Shown piece by piece: positions 6,239-15,897 of a DNA stretch of 64,000 nucleotides. The stretch spans positions 1 through 64,000 of the forward strand of contig NZ_SVET01000007.1 of assembly GCF_015057245.1 (NCBI RefSeq). The letters run 5' to 3'. A program made the position numbers and the translations under genes. The stretch's first letter is position 1, and each line of letters begins with the position of its first letter. The stretch is from Pseudobutyrivibrio ruminis. GTDB taxonomy: Bacteria > Bacillota > Clostridia > Lachnospirales > Lachnospiraceae. Under the pieces are notes generated by a model. It searched no databases and had not been told where the DNA came from. It worked only from the letters and a program-made list of their open reading frames with translations.

Positions 6239-8215
6239 ATGAATTTTGAATTTGTTTTAGATAAGCTTAATAATTATAAGAATAATTTAAATAGAGAATG
6301 GCTTTTGACAAATGGCCTTGGTGGATATGGAAGCAGTAGCATTATCGGTGCACACTCGAGAATTCATCAGGGCTATTTGATTGCTAGCTTGCAGGCGCCG
6401 GTGGATAGAGTGCTTGCGTTTTCAAAGACAAATGAGCGTCTTGTGTGCGGTAGCAGGATTTATGATTTGACTACAGCTCAGCATAAGGGCCCTTATACTA
6501 GCGAGTTTAATCAGGGTAATATGCACTTGAGCCAGTTTAAGTATGATGGCAATGTTACCTTTATTTATGAGGCGGGTGGTATGCGTCTCACAAAGACAAT
6601 TACTTTGGTTCATGAAAAGAATCAGTGTACTATCGCATATACGTTGGAAAATAATGGTCCGGCAGCAGGTGTAGTTATTACACCTCTTATGAATTATAGA
6701 AAGCACTCAGCTCATATGACTATCGATGATTTGAGATTTGAGTTGCCAGAGGAAGTTTTCCAGGAGATTCGTAACGAGAATAATGGCAATGTGGGATTTT
6801 ACTATAGTCCTGTTAGCAATTCAGATGTGAGAATTTCTCTTATTTCTGCAGGCTGCGAAATGGTAAAGCGCAACAACGTGTACGATGAAAACATGGAGCT
6901 TCAGCACGAATTGGATGATGGCAAGGATGGTTTGGATTGCCATATTAAGCCATATGATTTTGTTATGGAAGTTGCTGCAGGTGGAGTTTCGAAGGCTTCA
7001 TTTGTTTGTTCAGTAGATGTGAAATCCAGCACTGGTCGTAAGAAAGTGAACTGGCCAGAGTTTGAAGAAATTGATAGAGACACAGCTTTTGTAGAGGCTG
7101 AAAAAGAGAAGAATAGAGTCCAGGCGCTTATTGAAACTGCTGGATTTGATGAGGATGATGAGCTTGCACAGGTTCTTACTGTGGCTGCAAATCAGTTCAT
7201 CGTAAAGAGAAAGTCTTCTAATAAAAAGAGTATTATTGCAGGCTATCCATGGCTCACAGACCGTGGTAGAGATGCAATGGTGGCGTTCACAGGTATTTGC
7301 CTTGAGACAGGTCACTTTGATGATGCCAAATCCATTCTTCTTACATTTGCAAAATATATCAAAAATGGTTTGCTTCCAAATGAATTCCCAGAGGAGGGAG
7401 GCACACCTTCAAACAATACAGCGGATGCATCACTTTGGTATTTCTATGCAGTATATAATTATCTGAAATACGTTGATAATGATGAGGCATGGAAGTTTGT
7501 AGAGGATGAAATATATCCATATCTTCAGGAAATCATGGGAGCATATAGAAAGGGTACATCATATTCAATCAAGATGGATGATGATGCTTTGATGCAGGTA
7601 GGCAAGTGCAAGCCTGTTGATATTAATGCTCTTTGGTACAACGCTCTTATGACAATGGAGGAAATCTCACGAGGCATTGCTAGAAGAACTCACAACAAGC
7701 CAGAGAACTATTTGGCATACGCAGGTGGTTGCAGTCAGCTTGCTATCTGGGTTAAGGAAGCATTCAACACAGATTTCTGGTATGAAGAGGGCGGATACCT
7801 TTACAACTCAATCAGCGAAGAGGAGAAGGATACAGCGCTCTGCCCTGATCAGCTTTTTGCTATTAGCCTTCCATTTACAATGCTTGATCCAGAAAAGGAA
7901 AAGTCAGTAGTAAAGGTTGTAAAAGACAATCTTTATGTTGGCGTTGGTCTTAAATCTTTGGAGGAAGGCACAACCTGGGGCTTCATGCTAGGTGCATTTA
8001 TTGAGGCATATCTTAAGGTTGGCGGACATAGCGCACAGGCTATCGAAGAAGCAAAGGCTATGTTTGAGCCAGTAGAAAAGCATCTTGTAACAGAATGTAT
8101 TGGCAATTACTCAGAGAATTTTAATAGTGAAAAGCCATATCAGCCAAAGGGATGTTTTGCGCAGGCTTGGTCTGTAGGCGAAATACTTAGAGCATATGCA
8201 CTCCTTAAAAAATAG
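6239..8215 (+). CDS. Glycogen debranching enzyme (amylo-alpha-1,6-glucosidase), bacterial type
   Basis: The enzyme removes alpha-1,6 branch residues of glycogen in the cytoplasm. The N-terminal domain (about residues 1-280) opens with NREWLLTNGLGGYGSSSIIG, typical of the bacterial/archaeal debranching N domain. The C-terminal (alpha/alpha)6 catalytic domain contains YPWLTDRGRDAMVAFTG, LLPNEFPEEGG, TADASLWYFYAVYNY and NALWYNALMTME, matching the GDE_C family. Its 658 residues are the usual length. GGAG lies 10 bases before the ATG. A TATAAT at 6194 may belong to its promoter. The ABC exporter genes start 15 bases downstream on the same strand. Confidence 0.93.
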   Translation: MNFEFVLDKLNNYKNNLNREWLLTNGLGGYGSSSIIGAHSRIHQGYLIASLQAPVDRVLAFSKTNERLVCGSRIYDLTTAQHKGPYTSEFNQGNMHLSQFKYDGNVTFIYEAGGMRLTKTITLVHEKNQCTIAYTLENNGPAAGVVITPLMNYRKHSAHMTIDDLRFELPEEVFQEIRNENNGNVGFYYSPVSNSDVRISLISAGCEMVKRNNVYDENMELQHELDDGKDGLDCHIKPYDFVMEVAAGGVSKASFVCSVDVKSSTGRKKVNWPEFEEIDRDTAFVEAEKEKNRVQALIETAGFDEDDELAQVLTVAANQFIVKRKSSNKKSIIAGYPWLTDRGRDAMVAFTGICLETGHFDDAKSILLTFAKYIKNGLLPNEFPEEGGTPSNNTADASLWYFYAVYNYLKYVDNDEAWKFVEDEIYPYLQEIMGAYRKGTSYSIKMDDDALMQVGKCKPVDINALWYNALMTMEEISRGIARRTHNKPENYLAYAGGCSQLAIWVKEAFNTDFWYEEGGYLYNSISEEEKDTALCPDQLFAISLPFTMLDPEKEKSVVKVVKDNLYVGVGLKSLEEGTTWGFMLGAFIEAYLKVGGHSAQAIEEAKAMFEPVEKHLVTECIGNYSENFNSEKPYQPKGCFAQAWSVGEILRAYALLKK

Positions 8216-8230
8216 TTTTGAGGGAAGAAT

Positions 8231-9967
8231 ATGATTAAAACAAGATTACTAAAAATGATGAAGCAAGGCACACGCCACGTGTTCATGTCAATTCTATGGC
8301 AGTGGCTTGGTCTTGTTGCTCAGATTATCATAGTAGGTTGCTTTGCCAGAATAATTGGCGGCACATACGCCGGCAAATTAGACACAAAGCACATGGTGAT
8401 TTATCTTGCAGTTGCCTTGTTTTGCATTTTTTCTAGATTAGTTTTTGACAGACTCTACACCGAAGCTTCTTTTGAAGCCAGTGTAGATGTTAAAAAAATG
8501 ATGCGTCAGGAAATCTACAGCAAGTTGCTTCGTCTTGGAAGCAGCTACCGTAGCAAGGTATCCTCTGCACAGATTACCCAGATGATGGGAGAGGGCGTTG
8601 AGCAGCTGGAGATATACTTTGGAAAGTATATCAGTCAATTCGTATATGCGTTACTTGCTCCCCTTACATTATTTGGAATTCTATTTCAATACAATTTGAG
8701 AGCGGCAGTTGTTCTACTTGTCGCAGTTCCACTTATTCCAATTGTTATCATGATAGTTATGAAGGTTGCCAGAAAGCTTTTGGACAAATACTTCAAAGTA
8801 TACTATGGCCTGGGAGATACATTCCTTGAAAAGCTTCATGGACTTACCACTCTAAAGATTTATGAGTCTGATGGACAGGCAGCGGAGGAGATGGATGTAG
8901 AATCAGAGCGCTTTAGAAAAATCACTATGAAGGTGCTTTCTATGCAGCTCAACAGCACCATCGTCATGGATATTGTTGCCTATGCAGGAGCAGCTGTGGG
9001 AATCATCACCACAATCAAAGAGTTCCTAGATGGAAATATGACTCTCGTTAGCGCCATTATGTTTTTGCTTTTGTCGGCAGAGTTTTTCCTTCCAATGAGA
9101 CTCCTTGGCTCATACTTCCACATTGGTATGAATGGAATGAAGGCGGCAGATAAGATATTTGAATTCTTAGATTTGCCAGAGCCTGAGGCAGGTAAATATT
9201 TAGTTTCAGAGGGACCTTACGATATTCGATTTACTGGCGTGTCTTTCGCGTACGACAAAGAGGAGACATTAAAAGATATCTCCATGGATATTAAAGCAGG
9301 GCAGCTCGTTTCAATTGTAGGTGTGTCAGGCTCAGGAAAGTCCACAATCGCCAGTCTTCTCAGACAGCAAAACAGAAACTACAATGGATCAATTACTGTT
9401 GCAGGTAAGGAGCTTAAAAATATTTCAGAAGCATCACTTATGTCTGCAATGACAGCAGTTTCTTTGAATAGCTATATTTTCCACGGAACAGTTCGTGACA
9501 ATCTTCATTTGGGTAAGCCAAAGGCTAATGATACAAAGCTTGTAAACATTCTAAAGCTTCTAAATCTTTGGGATGAGCTTGCGCCTTTAGGCGGACTGGA
9601 GTTTGAATTGGCAGAAGGCGGAGCCAATATTTCAGGCGGTCAAAAGCAGCGCCTATGCATAGCAAGAGCCTTGCTTAAAAACTCACCAATTTATATTTTT
9701 GATGAAGCTACCAGCAATATCGATATGGAATCAGAAGAAATCATAATGAATATTATCCGCAAGCTTTCAAAGGAGCTTGGAAAGACGGTTATCCTTATAT
9801 CACATCGACTTGCAAATGTGGTGAAGTCGGACCAGATATTTATGCTTGATAGTGGAAGTATCGTAGAAGCCGGAACCCATAGCCAGCTGATTAAAAAGAA
9901 TGGAGCTTACGCTACTCTTTACAAGAAGCAGCATGCTTTGGAAAACTATGCAGGAGGTGCCATGTAA
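8231..9967 (+). CDS. ABC exporter half-transporter, fused membrane and ATPase domains (CydD/C-like), subunit 1
   Basis: A type-1 exporter half-transporter with about six membrane segments in residues 20-310 and a C-terminal ATPase. The nucleotide domain shows Walker A GVSGSGKST, signature ISGGQKQRLCIARALL, Walker B IYIFDEATSNID and the switch histidine in ILISHRLANV. Its stop codon overlaps the next gene (TAATG), so the two halves probably form a heterodimer. The sequence resembles CydDC-type thiol exporters, but no cytochrome bd genes are present, so the substrate is open. Confidence 0.9.
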   Translation: MIKTRLLKMMKQGTRHVFMSILWQWLGLVAQIIIVGCFARIIGGTYAGKLDTKHMVIYLAVALFCIFSRLVFDRLYTEASFEASVDVKKMMRQEIYSKLLRLGSSYRSKVSSAQITQMMGEGVEQLEIYFGKYISQFVYALLAPLTLFGILFQYNLRAAVVLLVAVPLIPIVIMIVMKVARKLLDKYFKVYYGLGDTFLEKLHGLTTLKIYESDGQAAEEMDVESERFRKITMKVLSMQLNSTIVMDIVAYAGAAVGIITTIKEFLDGNMTLVSAIMFLLLSAEFFLPMRLLGSYFHIGMNGMKAADKIFEFLDLPEPEAGKYLVSEGPYDIRFTGVSFAYDKEETLKDISMDIKAGQLVSIVGVSGSGKSTIASLLRQQNRNYNGSITVAGKELKNISEASLMSAMTAVSLNSYIFHGTVRDNLHLGKPKANDTKLVNILKLLNLWDELAPLGGLEFELAEGGANISGGQKQRLCIARALLKNSPIYIFDEATSNIDMESEEIIMNIIRKLSKELGKTVILISHRLANVVKSDQIFMLDSGSIVEAGTHSQLIKKNGAYATLYKKQHALENYAGGAM

Positions 9968-11655
9968 TGAAGAAAGAAACATCTGGATTAAAAATCATGG
10001 CACGCTTAATAGGCCTGGTAAAACCGCTGATATTTATCATGTTCCTTGGTGTTCTGTTGGGAAGTCTGGGACATTTGTGTGCCATTTTCGTTACGGTGCT
10101 CGGTGCAGAAGGAATAGTAATGGTAGTCAACAGTATATCTAACCCTGTTCTGGTTCGTACCTTGCCTAAGTTTTTCCAGCTGATTGTGGCTGTGGCAATA
10201 CTTAGAGGTCTGCTTCATTATGGAGAGCAGTATTGCAATCACTACATTGCCTTTAGAATCCTTGCCATCATCAGACACAAGGTTTTCGAGAAGCTTCGTG
10301 TGCTTTGCCCAGCCAAATTGGAAACAAAGGAAAAGGGTAATCTTATCACAATGATTACCACAGATATAGAGCTTTTAGAGGTGTTCTTTGCTCACACAAT
10401 TTCACCTATCGCAATTGCGATAATAGTGTCCCTGTTTATGTCGGGATTTTTGTGGATGCAGTATCCTGTAGCAGGCATTATTGCGGCAATCGCATATCTT
10501 ACTGTAGGTGGTATGATTCCTGTTTCTAACGAGATGAGTTCGGCCGAGGCGGGACTTAAATTCAGAAATAAATTTGGCAAGATGAACAGCTTTATCCTAG
10601 GTGCTTTATATGGCATCGATGATACCATCCAATTCAAAAATGGTCATAAGCAGCTAAACAGATTAAATGCAAAGTCAGATAATCTGGCGGAAATCAAATC
10701 AGATTTGGTGGACTATGAAAAGAATCAGAAGTTACTTACCAATCTGTCTATACAGGCGTTTTCATTAATCATTTTGGTAGTAATGGTGGTTGCCTACAAC
10801 AAGGGCCGCGTTTCCTTCGAGCAGGTGATGGTGGCTGTTGTTGGTATGATGAGTTCCTTTGGACCAGTTGTAGCCCTTGCATCATTATCCAACAATCTCA
10901 ATCAGACCCTCGCCAGTGGTGAGAGAGTGCTTGCACTTTTGGATGAAAAGCCTCTTGTAGAGGAAGAGACAGATGGCGTGGATTTGGAAATGGTGGCCAA
11001 CTCAAAGGGCAATATTGCCACAGTAAACAATGTTTCCTTTGCATATGAGGATGTGGAGGTTATCAAGGATAGAACAATCGATATTCCTAAGGGACAGATT
11101 CTTGGAATTCACGGTCCAAGTGGCTGCGGCAAATCCACATTGCTAAGGCTTTTAATGGGATTTTGGAAGCCAGACAAGGGGCAGATTTACTATTACGACA
11201 AGACTGAAGGCCCTACTGAAATTGGTGATGTAAACACGGCATCCCTTAGAAAAAATCAATCCTTTGTCACACAAGAAACCTGGATTAGTCAGGATACCAT
11301 CGCAAAAAATATTGCAGTAGCAAAGCCAGATGCGACCATCGAAGAAATTATGGATGCGGCGAAGAAGGCCAGCATACATGAGTTTATAATGAGTCTCCCA
11401 GAAGGCTACGACACAAAGGTGGGTGAGCTTGGCTCCACACTTTCGGGAGGAGAGAAACAAAGAATTGGCATAGCCCGCGCATTCCTTCATGGAGGAAATA
11501 TGCTTCTTTTGGATGAACCTACCAGCTCACTTGATTCTTTAAATGAAGGAATCATCCTTAAATCTTTAAAGGAAGAGGCTAAGGACAAAACTATAGTGTT
11601 AATTTCTCACAGAAAATCCACTATGGGAGTGGCCGATTCAGTAATAGATTTTTAA
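9967..11655 (+). CDS. ABC exporter half-transporter, fused membrane and ATPase domains, subunit 2
   Basis: Second half of the exporter, starting within the stop codon of the first. Residues about 15-300 hold the membrane segments. The ATPase carries Walker A GPSGCGKST, signature LSGGEKQRIGIARAF and Walker B MLLLDEPTSSLD; the switch histidine lies in VLISHRKSTM. Its C terminus is short, ending soon after the switch region. It would pair with the preceding subunit in the membrane. The substrate is unknown. Confidence 0.9.
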   Translation: MKKETSGLKIMARLIGLVKPLIFIMFLGVLLGSLGHLCAIFVTVLGAEGIVMVVNSISNPVLVRTLPKFFQLIVAVAILRGLLHYGEQYCNHYIAFRILAIIRHKVFEKLRVLCPAKLETKEKGNLITMITTDIELLEVFFAHTISPIAIAIIVSLFMSGFLWMQYPVAGIIAAIAYLTVGGMIPVSNEMSSAEAGLKFRNKFGKMNSFILGALYGIDDTIQFKNGHKQLNRLNAKSDNLAEIKSDLVDYEKNQKLLTNLSIQAFSLIILVVMVVAYNKGRVSFEQVMVAVVGMMSSFGPVVALASLSNNLNQTLASGERVLALLDEKPLVEEETDGVDLEMVANSKGNIATVNNVSFAYEDVEVIKDRTIDIPKGQILGIHGPSGCGKSTLLRLLMGFWKPDKGQIYYYDKTEGPTEIGDVNTASLRKNQSFVTQETWISQDTIAKNIAVAKPDATIEEIMDAAKKASIHEFIMSLPEGYDTKVGELGSTLSGGEKQRIGIARAFLHGGNMLLLDEPTSSLDSLNEGIILKSLKEEAKDKTIVLISHRKSTMGVADSVIDF

Positions 11656-11679
11656 AATATTTATGTTAAACTATGGCTT

Positions 11680-12075
11680 ATGAAGAAATATGTTAGTTTA
11701 TTATTAGTATTAACCATAATTATCAGCTTTGTAGGCTGTGGAAAGAGCTCTGAGGTAGGAGATGTGGATGTGGATTTAACCACTATGTCATCTACCATGG
11801 TTTACTCTTATGTGGCTGATATGCTTGCCAATCCTTCCAACTACAAAGGACAGCTTGTGAGAATGGATGGGGATAGTAACACCACACACGGCGGTACACA
11901 TTCTTGTATCGTTTACGACGCTTTGGGCTGTTGTACAGAGGGAATTGAATACCTTCTGCCTGAGGATGAAGAATACCCGGACGATGGTGAGGCAATCACA
12001 GTAGTTGGTACTTTTGCAACATATACTAAGGGCGAGGGGAAATATTTTGTATTGATTGACGCAGTCATCGAGTAA
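11680..12075 (+). CDS. Small secreted lipoprotein, function unknown
   Basis: A lipoprotein signal peptide ends in a lipobox at ISFVGCGKS, so the mature protein would be lipid-anchored outside the membrane. The remaining 110 residues include Cys-rich segments HSCIVYDALGCC and an OB-fold-like pattern (LVRMDGDSN...ITVVGTFATY). No family is recognised. There is no Shine-Dalgarno sequence before the ATG, and TAAACT lies seven bases upstream, so the message could be leaderless, although no convincing -35 is visible. It follows the exporter by 24 bases and is closed by a terminator. Confidence 0.8.
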   Translation: MKKYVSLLLVLTIIISFVGCGKSSEVGDVDVDLTTMSSTMVYSYVADMLANPSNYKGQLVRMDGDSNTTHGGTHSCIVYDALGCCTEGIEYLLPEDEEYPDDGEAITVVGTFATYTKGEGKYFVLIDAVIE

Positions 12076-12104
12076 AGTTCAGATAAATTTTAGAAAAATT
12101 TAAG

Positions 12105-12138
12105 AGAGTTTACCAAGTTTTTTTGGTAAACTCTTTTT
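12105..12138 (+). terminator. Intrinsic terminator after the lipoprotein gene
   Basis: AGAGTTTACCAA and TTGGTAAACTCT form a perfect 12-bp stem with a 6-base loop, followed by five T residues. Confidence 0.9.
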
Positions 12139-12203
12139 ATGTGGAATAATTATCATTGAAACTAAATTTGTTGAGGACTCAAATTTAAAAATAGGAGAAA
12201 ATT

Positions 12204-12800
12204 TTGGAAGAAAGTATATACGGAAACCATCGTAGTGAGATGGAAAAAGTTATGAATATAATTCTTGGTTCAATTGATGAGCTGAGAGAGGATATGATAA
12301 AAGAATTTGGCAGTGATCCTGTGGAGCATTGTTTGTCTCGTATCAAGGATGAGGAAAGCATGCGCGAAAAATGCAGAAGGCAGAATCTTCCTGAGACTAC
12401 AGAATCCGCACTGGTGCAGATACATGATGCAATTGGTATCAGAGTTGTTTGTGCATTTATTAGTGATGTCTATTCTGTTCGTGACCACCTTAGAAAAATA
12501 GAGAAGGTGGAAGTAATCGAGGAAAAGGATTACATCAAGCAAGCCAAACCAAACGGCTACAGAAGCTTGCACATGATTCTGAAATACGATAATAAATATT
12601 TTGTCGAGATACAACTTAGAACTATTTCTATGGATACCTGGGCTGCGTTAGAGCATCATATGCGCTACAAGAAAAAGGTATCCAAAAGCGATGCACTTAT
12701 TAGCGCAGAGCTAAAAAGATGTGCTGATGAGCTGGCGTCCACTGATATGTCTATGCAGACAATAAGGGACCTGATTCGCTCAGAAAGCATTGATGAATAA
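12204..12800 (+). CDS. Small alarmone synthetase (GTP pyrophosphokinase, RelQ/YjbM type)
   Basis: A single-domain RelA/SpoT synthetase that makes (p)ppGpp from ATP and GTP/GDP, without hydrolase or regulatory domains. Family motifs are visible: LSRIKDEESM, HDAIGIRVVC, KPNGYRSLHM and FVEIQLRTISMD. The 198-residue length is slightly below the usual ~210. The start is TTG at 12204, six bases after AGGAGA; the first ATG in frame is 13 codons later and lacks a binding site. It is followed 12 bases later by a response regulator and its kinase in an apparent operon, an arrangement that would link alarmone synthesis with an envelope signal. Confidence 0.9.
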   Translation: MEESIYGNHRSEMEKVMNIILGSIDELREDMIKEFGSDPVEHCLSRIKDEESMREKCRRQNLPETTESALVQIHDAIGIRVVCAFISDVYSVRDHLRKIEKVEVIEEKDYIKQAKPNGYRSLHMILKYDNKYFVEIQLRTISMDTWAALEHHMRYKKKVSKSDALISAELKRCADELASTDMSMQTIRDLIRSESIDE

Positions 12801-12812
12801 GAGAGGAAATTT

Positions 12813-13484
12813 ATGAAAATATTACTAGCTGAAGACACACTTGATTTAAATAAGGTTATTACATCCATGCTGGAAATGCAGGGGTTTGTTGTAGACAGTG
12901 CCGTTGATGGAGCGCAGGCTTTGGAGTTTGCTCTCAGCAATGGTTATGACGGCATTATCCTAGATATAATGATGCCAAAGATGGATGGACTTGAAGTTTT
13001 AAAGGAAATCAGAAGAAGAAACATTGTTACACCAGTGCTGATGCTTACAGCAAAGGCAGAGGTGGATGACAGAGTAGAAGGGCTGGATGCAGGAGCAGAT
13101 GATTATCTTACCAAGCCTTTTGCCATGAAGGAGCTGATGGCCAGAGTAAAGGCCATGACAAGACGAGGCAGCCAGTATGCAGCCAAGGAGCTTTCATTCG
13201 GAGACATTACACTTAAGGCTGAAAGCCTTGAGCTTATTTGTGCAAATACAGTTCGACTTTCTTTGAAGGAATTTTCATTGATGCAGGCGCTTTTGTTAAA
13301 TCAGGAACATCCTGTAGATACCAACTATCTAATCGAGCATGTATGGAATGACGAAACAGATGTTGAGGAAGATACGGTTTGGCTCTATGTAAACTTCTTA
13401 CAGGGCAAGCTGGAGTACATTAATTCCGGAGTAACTATTAAAGGCGAAAAGGGCGGTTCTTTCCAGGTGGTAGTGAATGAGTGA
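12813..13484 (+). CDS. OmpR/PhoB-family response regulator
   Basis: The receiver domain (residues about 1-115) has the acidic pocket EDT, the phosphoacceptor Asp in IILDIMMPKMDGLEVL and the switch lysine in YLTKPFAMKEL. A C-terminal winged-helix DNA-binding domain follows, with the segment RLSLKEFSLMQALL typical of the family. It lies between the alarmone synthetase and its partner kinase, which overlaps its 3' end by eight bases. Confidence 0.92.
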   Translation: MKILLAEDTLDLNKVITSMLEMQGFVVDSAVDGAQALEFALSNGYDGIILDIMMPKMDGLEVLKEIRRRNIVTPVLMLTAKAEVDDRVEGLDAGADDYLTKPFAMKELMARVKAMTRRGSQYAAKELSFGDITLKAESLELICANTVRLSLKEFSLMQALLLNQEHPVDTNYLIEHVWNDETDVEEDTVWLYVNFLQGKLEYINSGVTIKGEKGGSFQVVVNE

Positions 13485-14787
13485 AAAATCAATTCGAGCA
13501 TTAAAGAATAAGTTCATAATTACTGCAATGGTTTCATTCTTTATTGTAATGAGCTTTATTGCAGGGTGTATTTATGTTATCAATTCCTTGATGACACGTG
13601 GACAAATAAAAGATAACATTCAGTACATTGTTGAAAATGATGGTGTTTTGCCTATGCAATACGAGAGCATCGAATCAAGTGAAACAGGCGATAACAACAA
13701 TACTATCGATAACAAGAATGACTTTGTTTATCAGCTTGAAAAGCTTTTCGGTGTTGAGAGCAATTACATTTCTGATGAATTCTATTATTCCACCAGATAT
13801 TTTGCTGTCACCTACACAGAGGATGGAGAGGTGGAAAAAGTTATCACATCTCATACTGCAGCAGTAGAAGCAGATCAGGCAGTCACCTATGCAAATACTG
13901 TCATGAAACGTTGGTTCAAGTTCGGTAGCTATGAGGACTATTACTATATGGTTGCCGAAAGAGAAGCCGGTGGCACCATAGTAGTTGTATTGGACTGCAG
14001 CACTCAGGTTGCAATCAATCGAAGACTGGTATTGTTGGCTTGTATCCTGATTGGATTTGGTATGGTTATTTCGGCCTTTGTTATTAAATCATGGGCAGGC
14101 AAGCTCATCCAGCCTGAAATTAAAAATGCAGAGCTTCAGAAATCATTCATCACAAATGCCAGCCACGAGCTGAAAACACCACTTGCGGTTATCAAAGCAA
14201 ATACAGAAATGCTTGAAATCATGGGCGTTGAAAACGAATGGACTCAGTCTACCATGCGTCAGGTAGATAGACTGACAGGCCTCATTCAAAATCTTGTTTT
14301 GGTTACAAGAGCAAGTGAGAAGGATAGCAAAGAAGATAGAGTAGAGACAGATTTTTCTGCTATTGTCACAGATACGGCAAAGTCATTTGAGGCTGTGGCC
14401 ACTTCTGATGAAAAGACAATGGAGCTTAGCATAGCGTCTGATGTAAAGATATTAGCCCATGAAGGGGATATCCGCCAGATTTCAACATTGCTTATTGATA
14501 ATGCCATCAAGTATTGCGATCCAAAGGGAAAAGTAACTGTTGGACTTGGCAGAGATAAAAAGCATAAACACATCTATCTGCGAGTTTCAAACAGCTATGA
14601 ATCTGGAGCGGGTATAGATTACCACCGATTCTTTGATAGATTTTACAGAGGTGATGAAGCCCATAATATCGACAAGGAAGGATATGGCGTTGGTTTGTCT
14701 ATAGCGCAAGGGCTTATGGAGCGCTATCACGGTGATATCAAAGTAAACTGGCGCGATGGCATCATTACGTTTACTTGTATTTTTTAA
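13477..14787 (+). CDS. Membrane sensor histidine kinase
   Basis: Two membrane segments (residues about 13-37 and 187-207) flank an extracellular sensing region of roughly 150 residues with no recognised domain. The dimerisation box is FITNASHELKTPLAVIKAN with the phospho-His. The ATPase has NAIKYCDPKG (N box) and GYGVGLSIAQGL (G box). It overlaps the response regulator by eight bases, so the two are translationally coupled partners. Confidence 0.92.
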   Translation: MSEKSIRALKNKFIITAMVSFFIVMSFIAGCIYVINSLMTRGQIKDNIQYIVENDGVLPMQYESIESSETGDNNNTIDNKNDFVYQLEKLFGVESNYISDEFYYSTRYFAVTYTEDGEVEKVITSHTAAVEADQAVTYANTVMKRWFKFGSYEDYYYMVAEREAGGTIVVVLDCSTQVAINRRLVLLACILIGFGMVISAFVIKSWAGKLIQPEIKNAELQKSFITNASHELKTPLAVIKANTEMLEIMGVENEWTQSTMRQVDRLTGLIQNLVLVTRASEKDSKEDRVETDFSAIVTDTAKSFEAVATSDEKTMELSIASDVKILAHEGDIRQISTLLIDNAIKYCDPKGKVTVGLGRDKKHKHIYLRVSNSYESGAGIDYHRFFDRFYRGDEAHNIDKEGYGVGLSIAQGLMERYHGDIKVNWRDGIITFTCIF

Positions 14788-14887
14788 GTATTTTCAAGAA
14801 ACTGGTTAAAATATCTTACATTATATGGCATAATGAATGATAGGGAGAATAGATAAGAAGGAATAATACATTAGGTGGGGGATTGGT

Positions 14888-15880
14888 ATGTATTATCTGG
14901 TTTGTTTTATCTGTTCGCTAGCCATATTAGTATGGATAATATCTAATGAGAGAAAGCTTGGTACAAACGCAATTCTTGTAGCCTTTGTTACTGTTATAGG
15001 TGACGGAGGTTACTATGCCTTGGCGTCTTCTACATCTTTGAATGAGGCGCTGCTTGGCAATGAATTGACCTACACTATAGGTATGTTTTCGCCAATGCTT
15101 TTCTTTTTTAATATCTGCGATATCTGCAAAATTCATTTATATACAAAGACAAAAATCGTTTTGTATTTGATTCAGATAGTTCTATTTTTATCTGCCTGTA
15201 CGGCAGGCCAGCTTGATATTTTCTACAAGACTGTGGAATTCCATTATGGACCTTATGGTGGTTATTTAATTAAAACCTACGGATTTGCCCATACACTGTA
15301 CCTGATTTCTATGGCCTTTTATTTCATAATTTCCATTGCAATTTCTTTTAAATATAGCAGAAAAAAGAATGTCGTTAGCGCAAGAGATGTGGACATTCTA
15401 ATCTTTTTATACTTCCTGATGTTCAGTGCATATGCAGTTGAACGACTGATTCATATGAAGGTGGAATTGATGCCATTTATCTATACCATTGGCATCTTCG
15501 GAATTTTGATTCCTGTGGTAAAAATCGCAAACTATGCAATTGAAACCAACCCGGAAATCCTGGAGGGAGAGCTGAAAGAAACAGGGCTAATTGTTCTGTC
15601 TAACAAGCTTTTATATATGGATTGCAACGACAATGCGGTTAAGCTTTTTCCAGAGCTCAGCCAGTGGGAGAAGGAAGAAAGGATTCCAGGAAATGGCGGC
15701 AGGTTCAATACATTTCTTAGACAGGATTTGATGAGGTATGTTGAATCAGGTGCTGACGATAGTATGGCGGGTAAGGAATTTACTGTTCAGGGTGAGGATT
15801 ATTATTTGGAACTATCAAGGCTCCACAAGGGAAAGAAAGCAATAGGATACTTGATTAAGTTTACCAAGAAGAATGGATAG
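14888..15880 (+). CDS. 7TM sensor-like membrane protein with degenerate PAS-like tail, no output domain
   Basis: The first ~225 residues contain seven predicted membrane helices and match the general pattern of the N-terminal 7TM domain of some histidine kinases and diguanylate cyclases. The remaining ~100 residues (from LEGELKETGLIVLSNKLLYM) resemble a PAS-like module. No kinase, GGDEF, EAL or HD-GYP domain follows. The ATG is preceded by GGTGGGGG. The next gene, 17 bases downstream, is a membrane HD-GYP protein, so this could be its sensory partner or a signalling protein that lost its output domain. Confidence 0.75.
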   Translation: MYYLVCFICSLAILVWIISNERKLGTNAILVAFVTVIGDGGYYALASSTSLNEALLGNELTYTIGMFSPMLFFFNICDICKIHLYTKTKIVLYLIQIVLFLSACTAGQLDIFYKTVEFHYGPYGGYLIKTYGFAHTLYLISMAFYFIISIAISFKYSRKKNVVSARDVDILIFLYFLMFSAYAVERLIHMKVELMPFIYTIGIFGILIPVVKIANYAIETNPEILEGELKETGLIVLSNKLLYMDCNDNAVKLFPELSQWEKEERIPGNGGRFNTFLRQDLMRYVESGADDSMAGKEFTVQGEDYYLELSRLHKGKKAIGYLIKFTKKNG

Positions 15881-15897
15881 TTGCGGGAAGGTATTGT

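Noticed and set aside
8231..11655. CydDC operon for cytochrome bd assembly
   Set aside because: The two exporters are CydDC-like, but no cydAB genes are present and ABC exporters of this type have many substrates, so only the general class is given.
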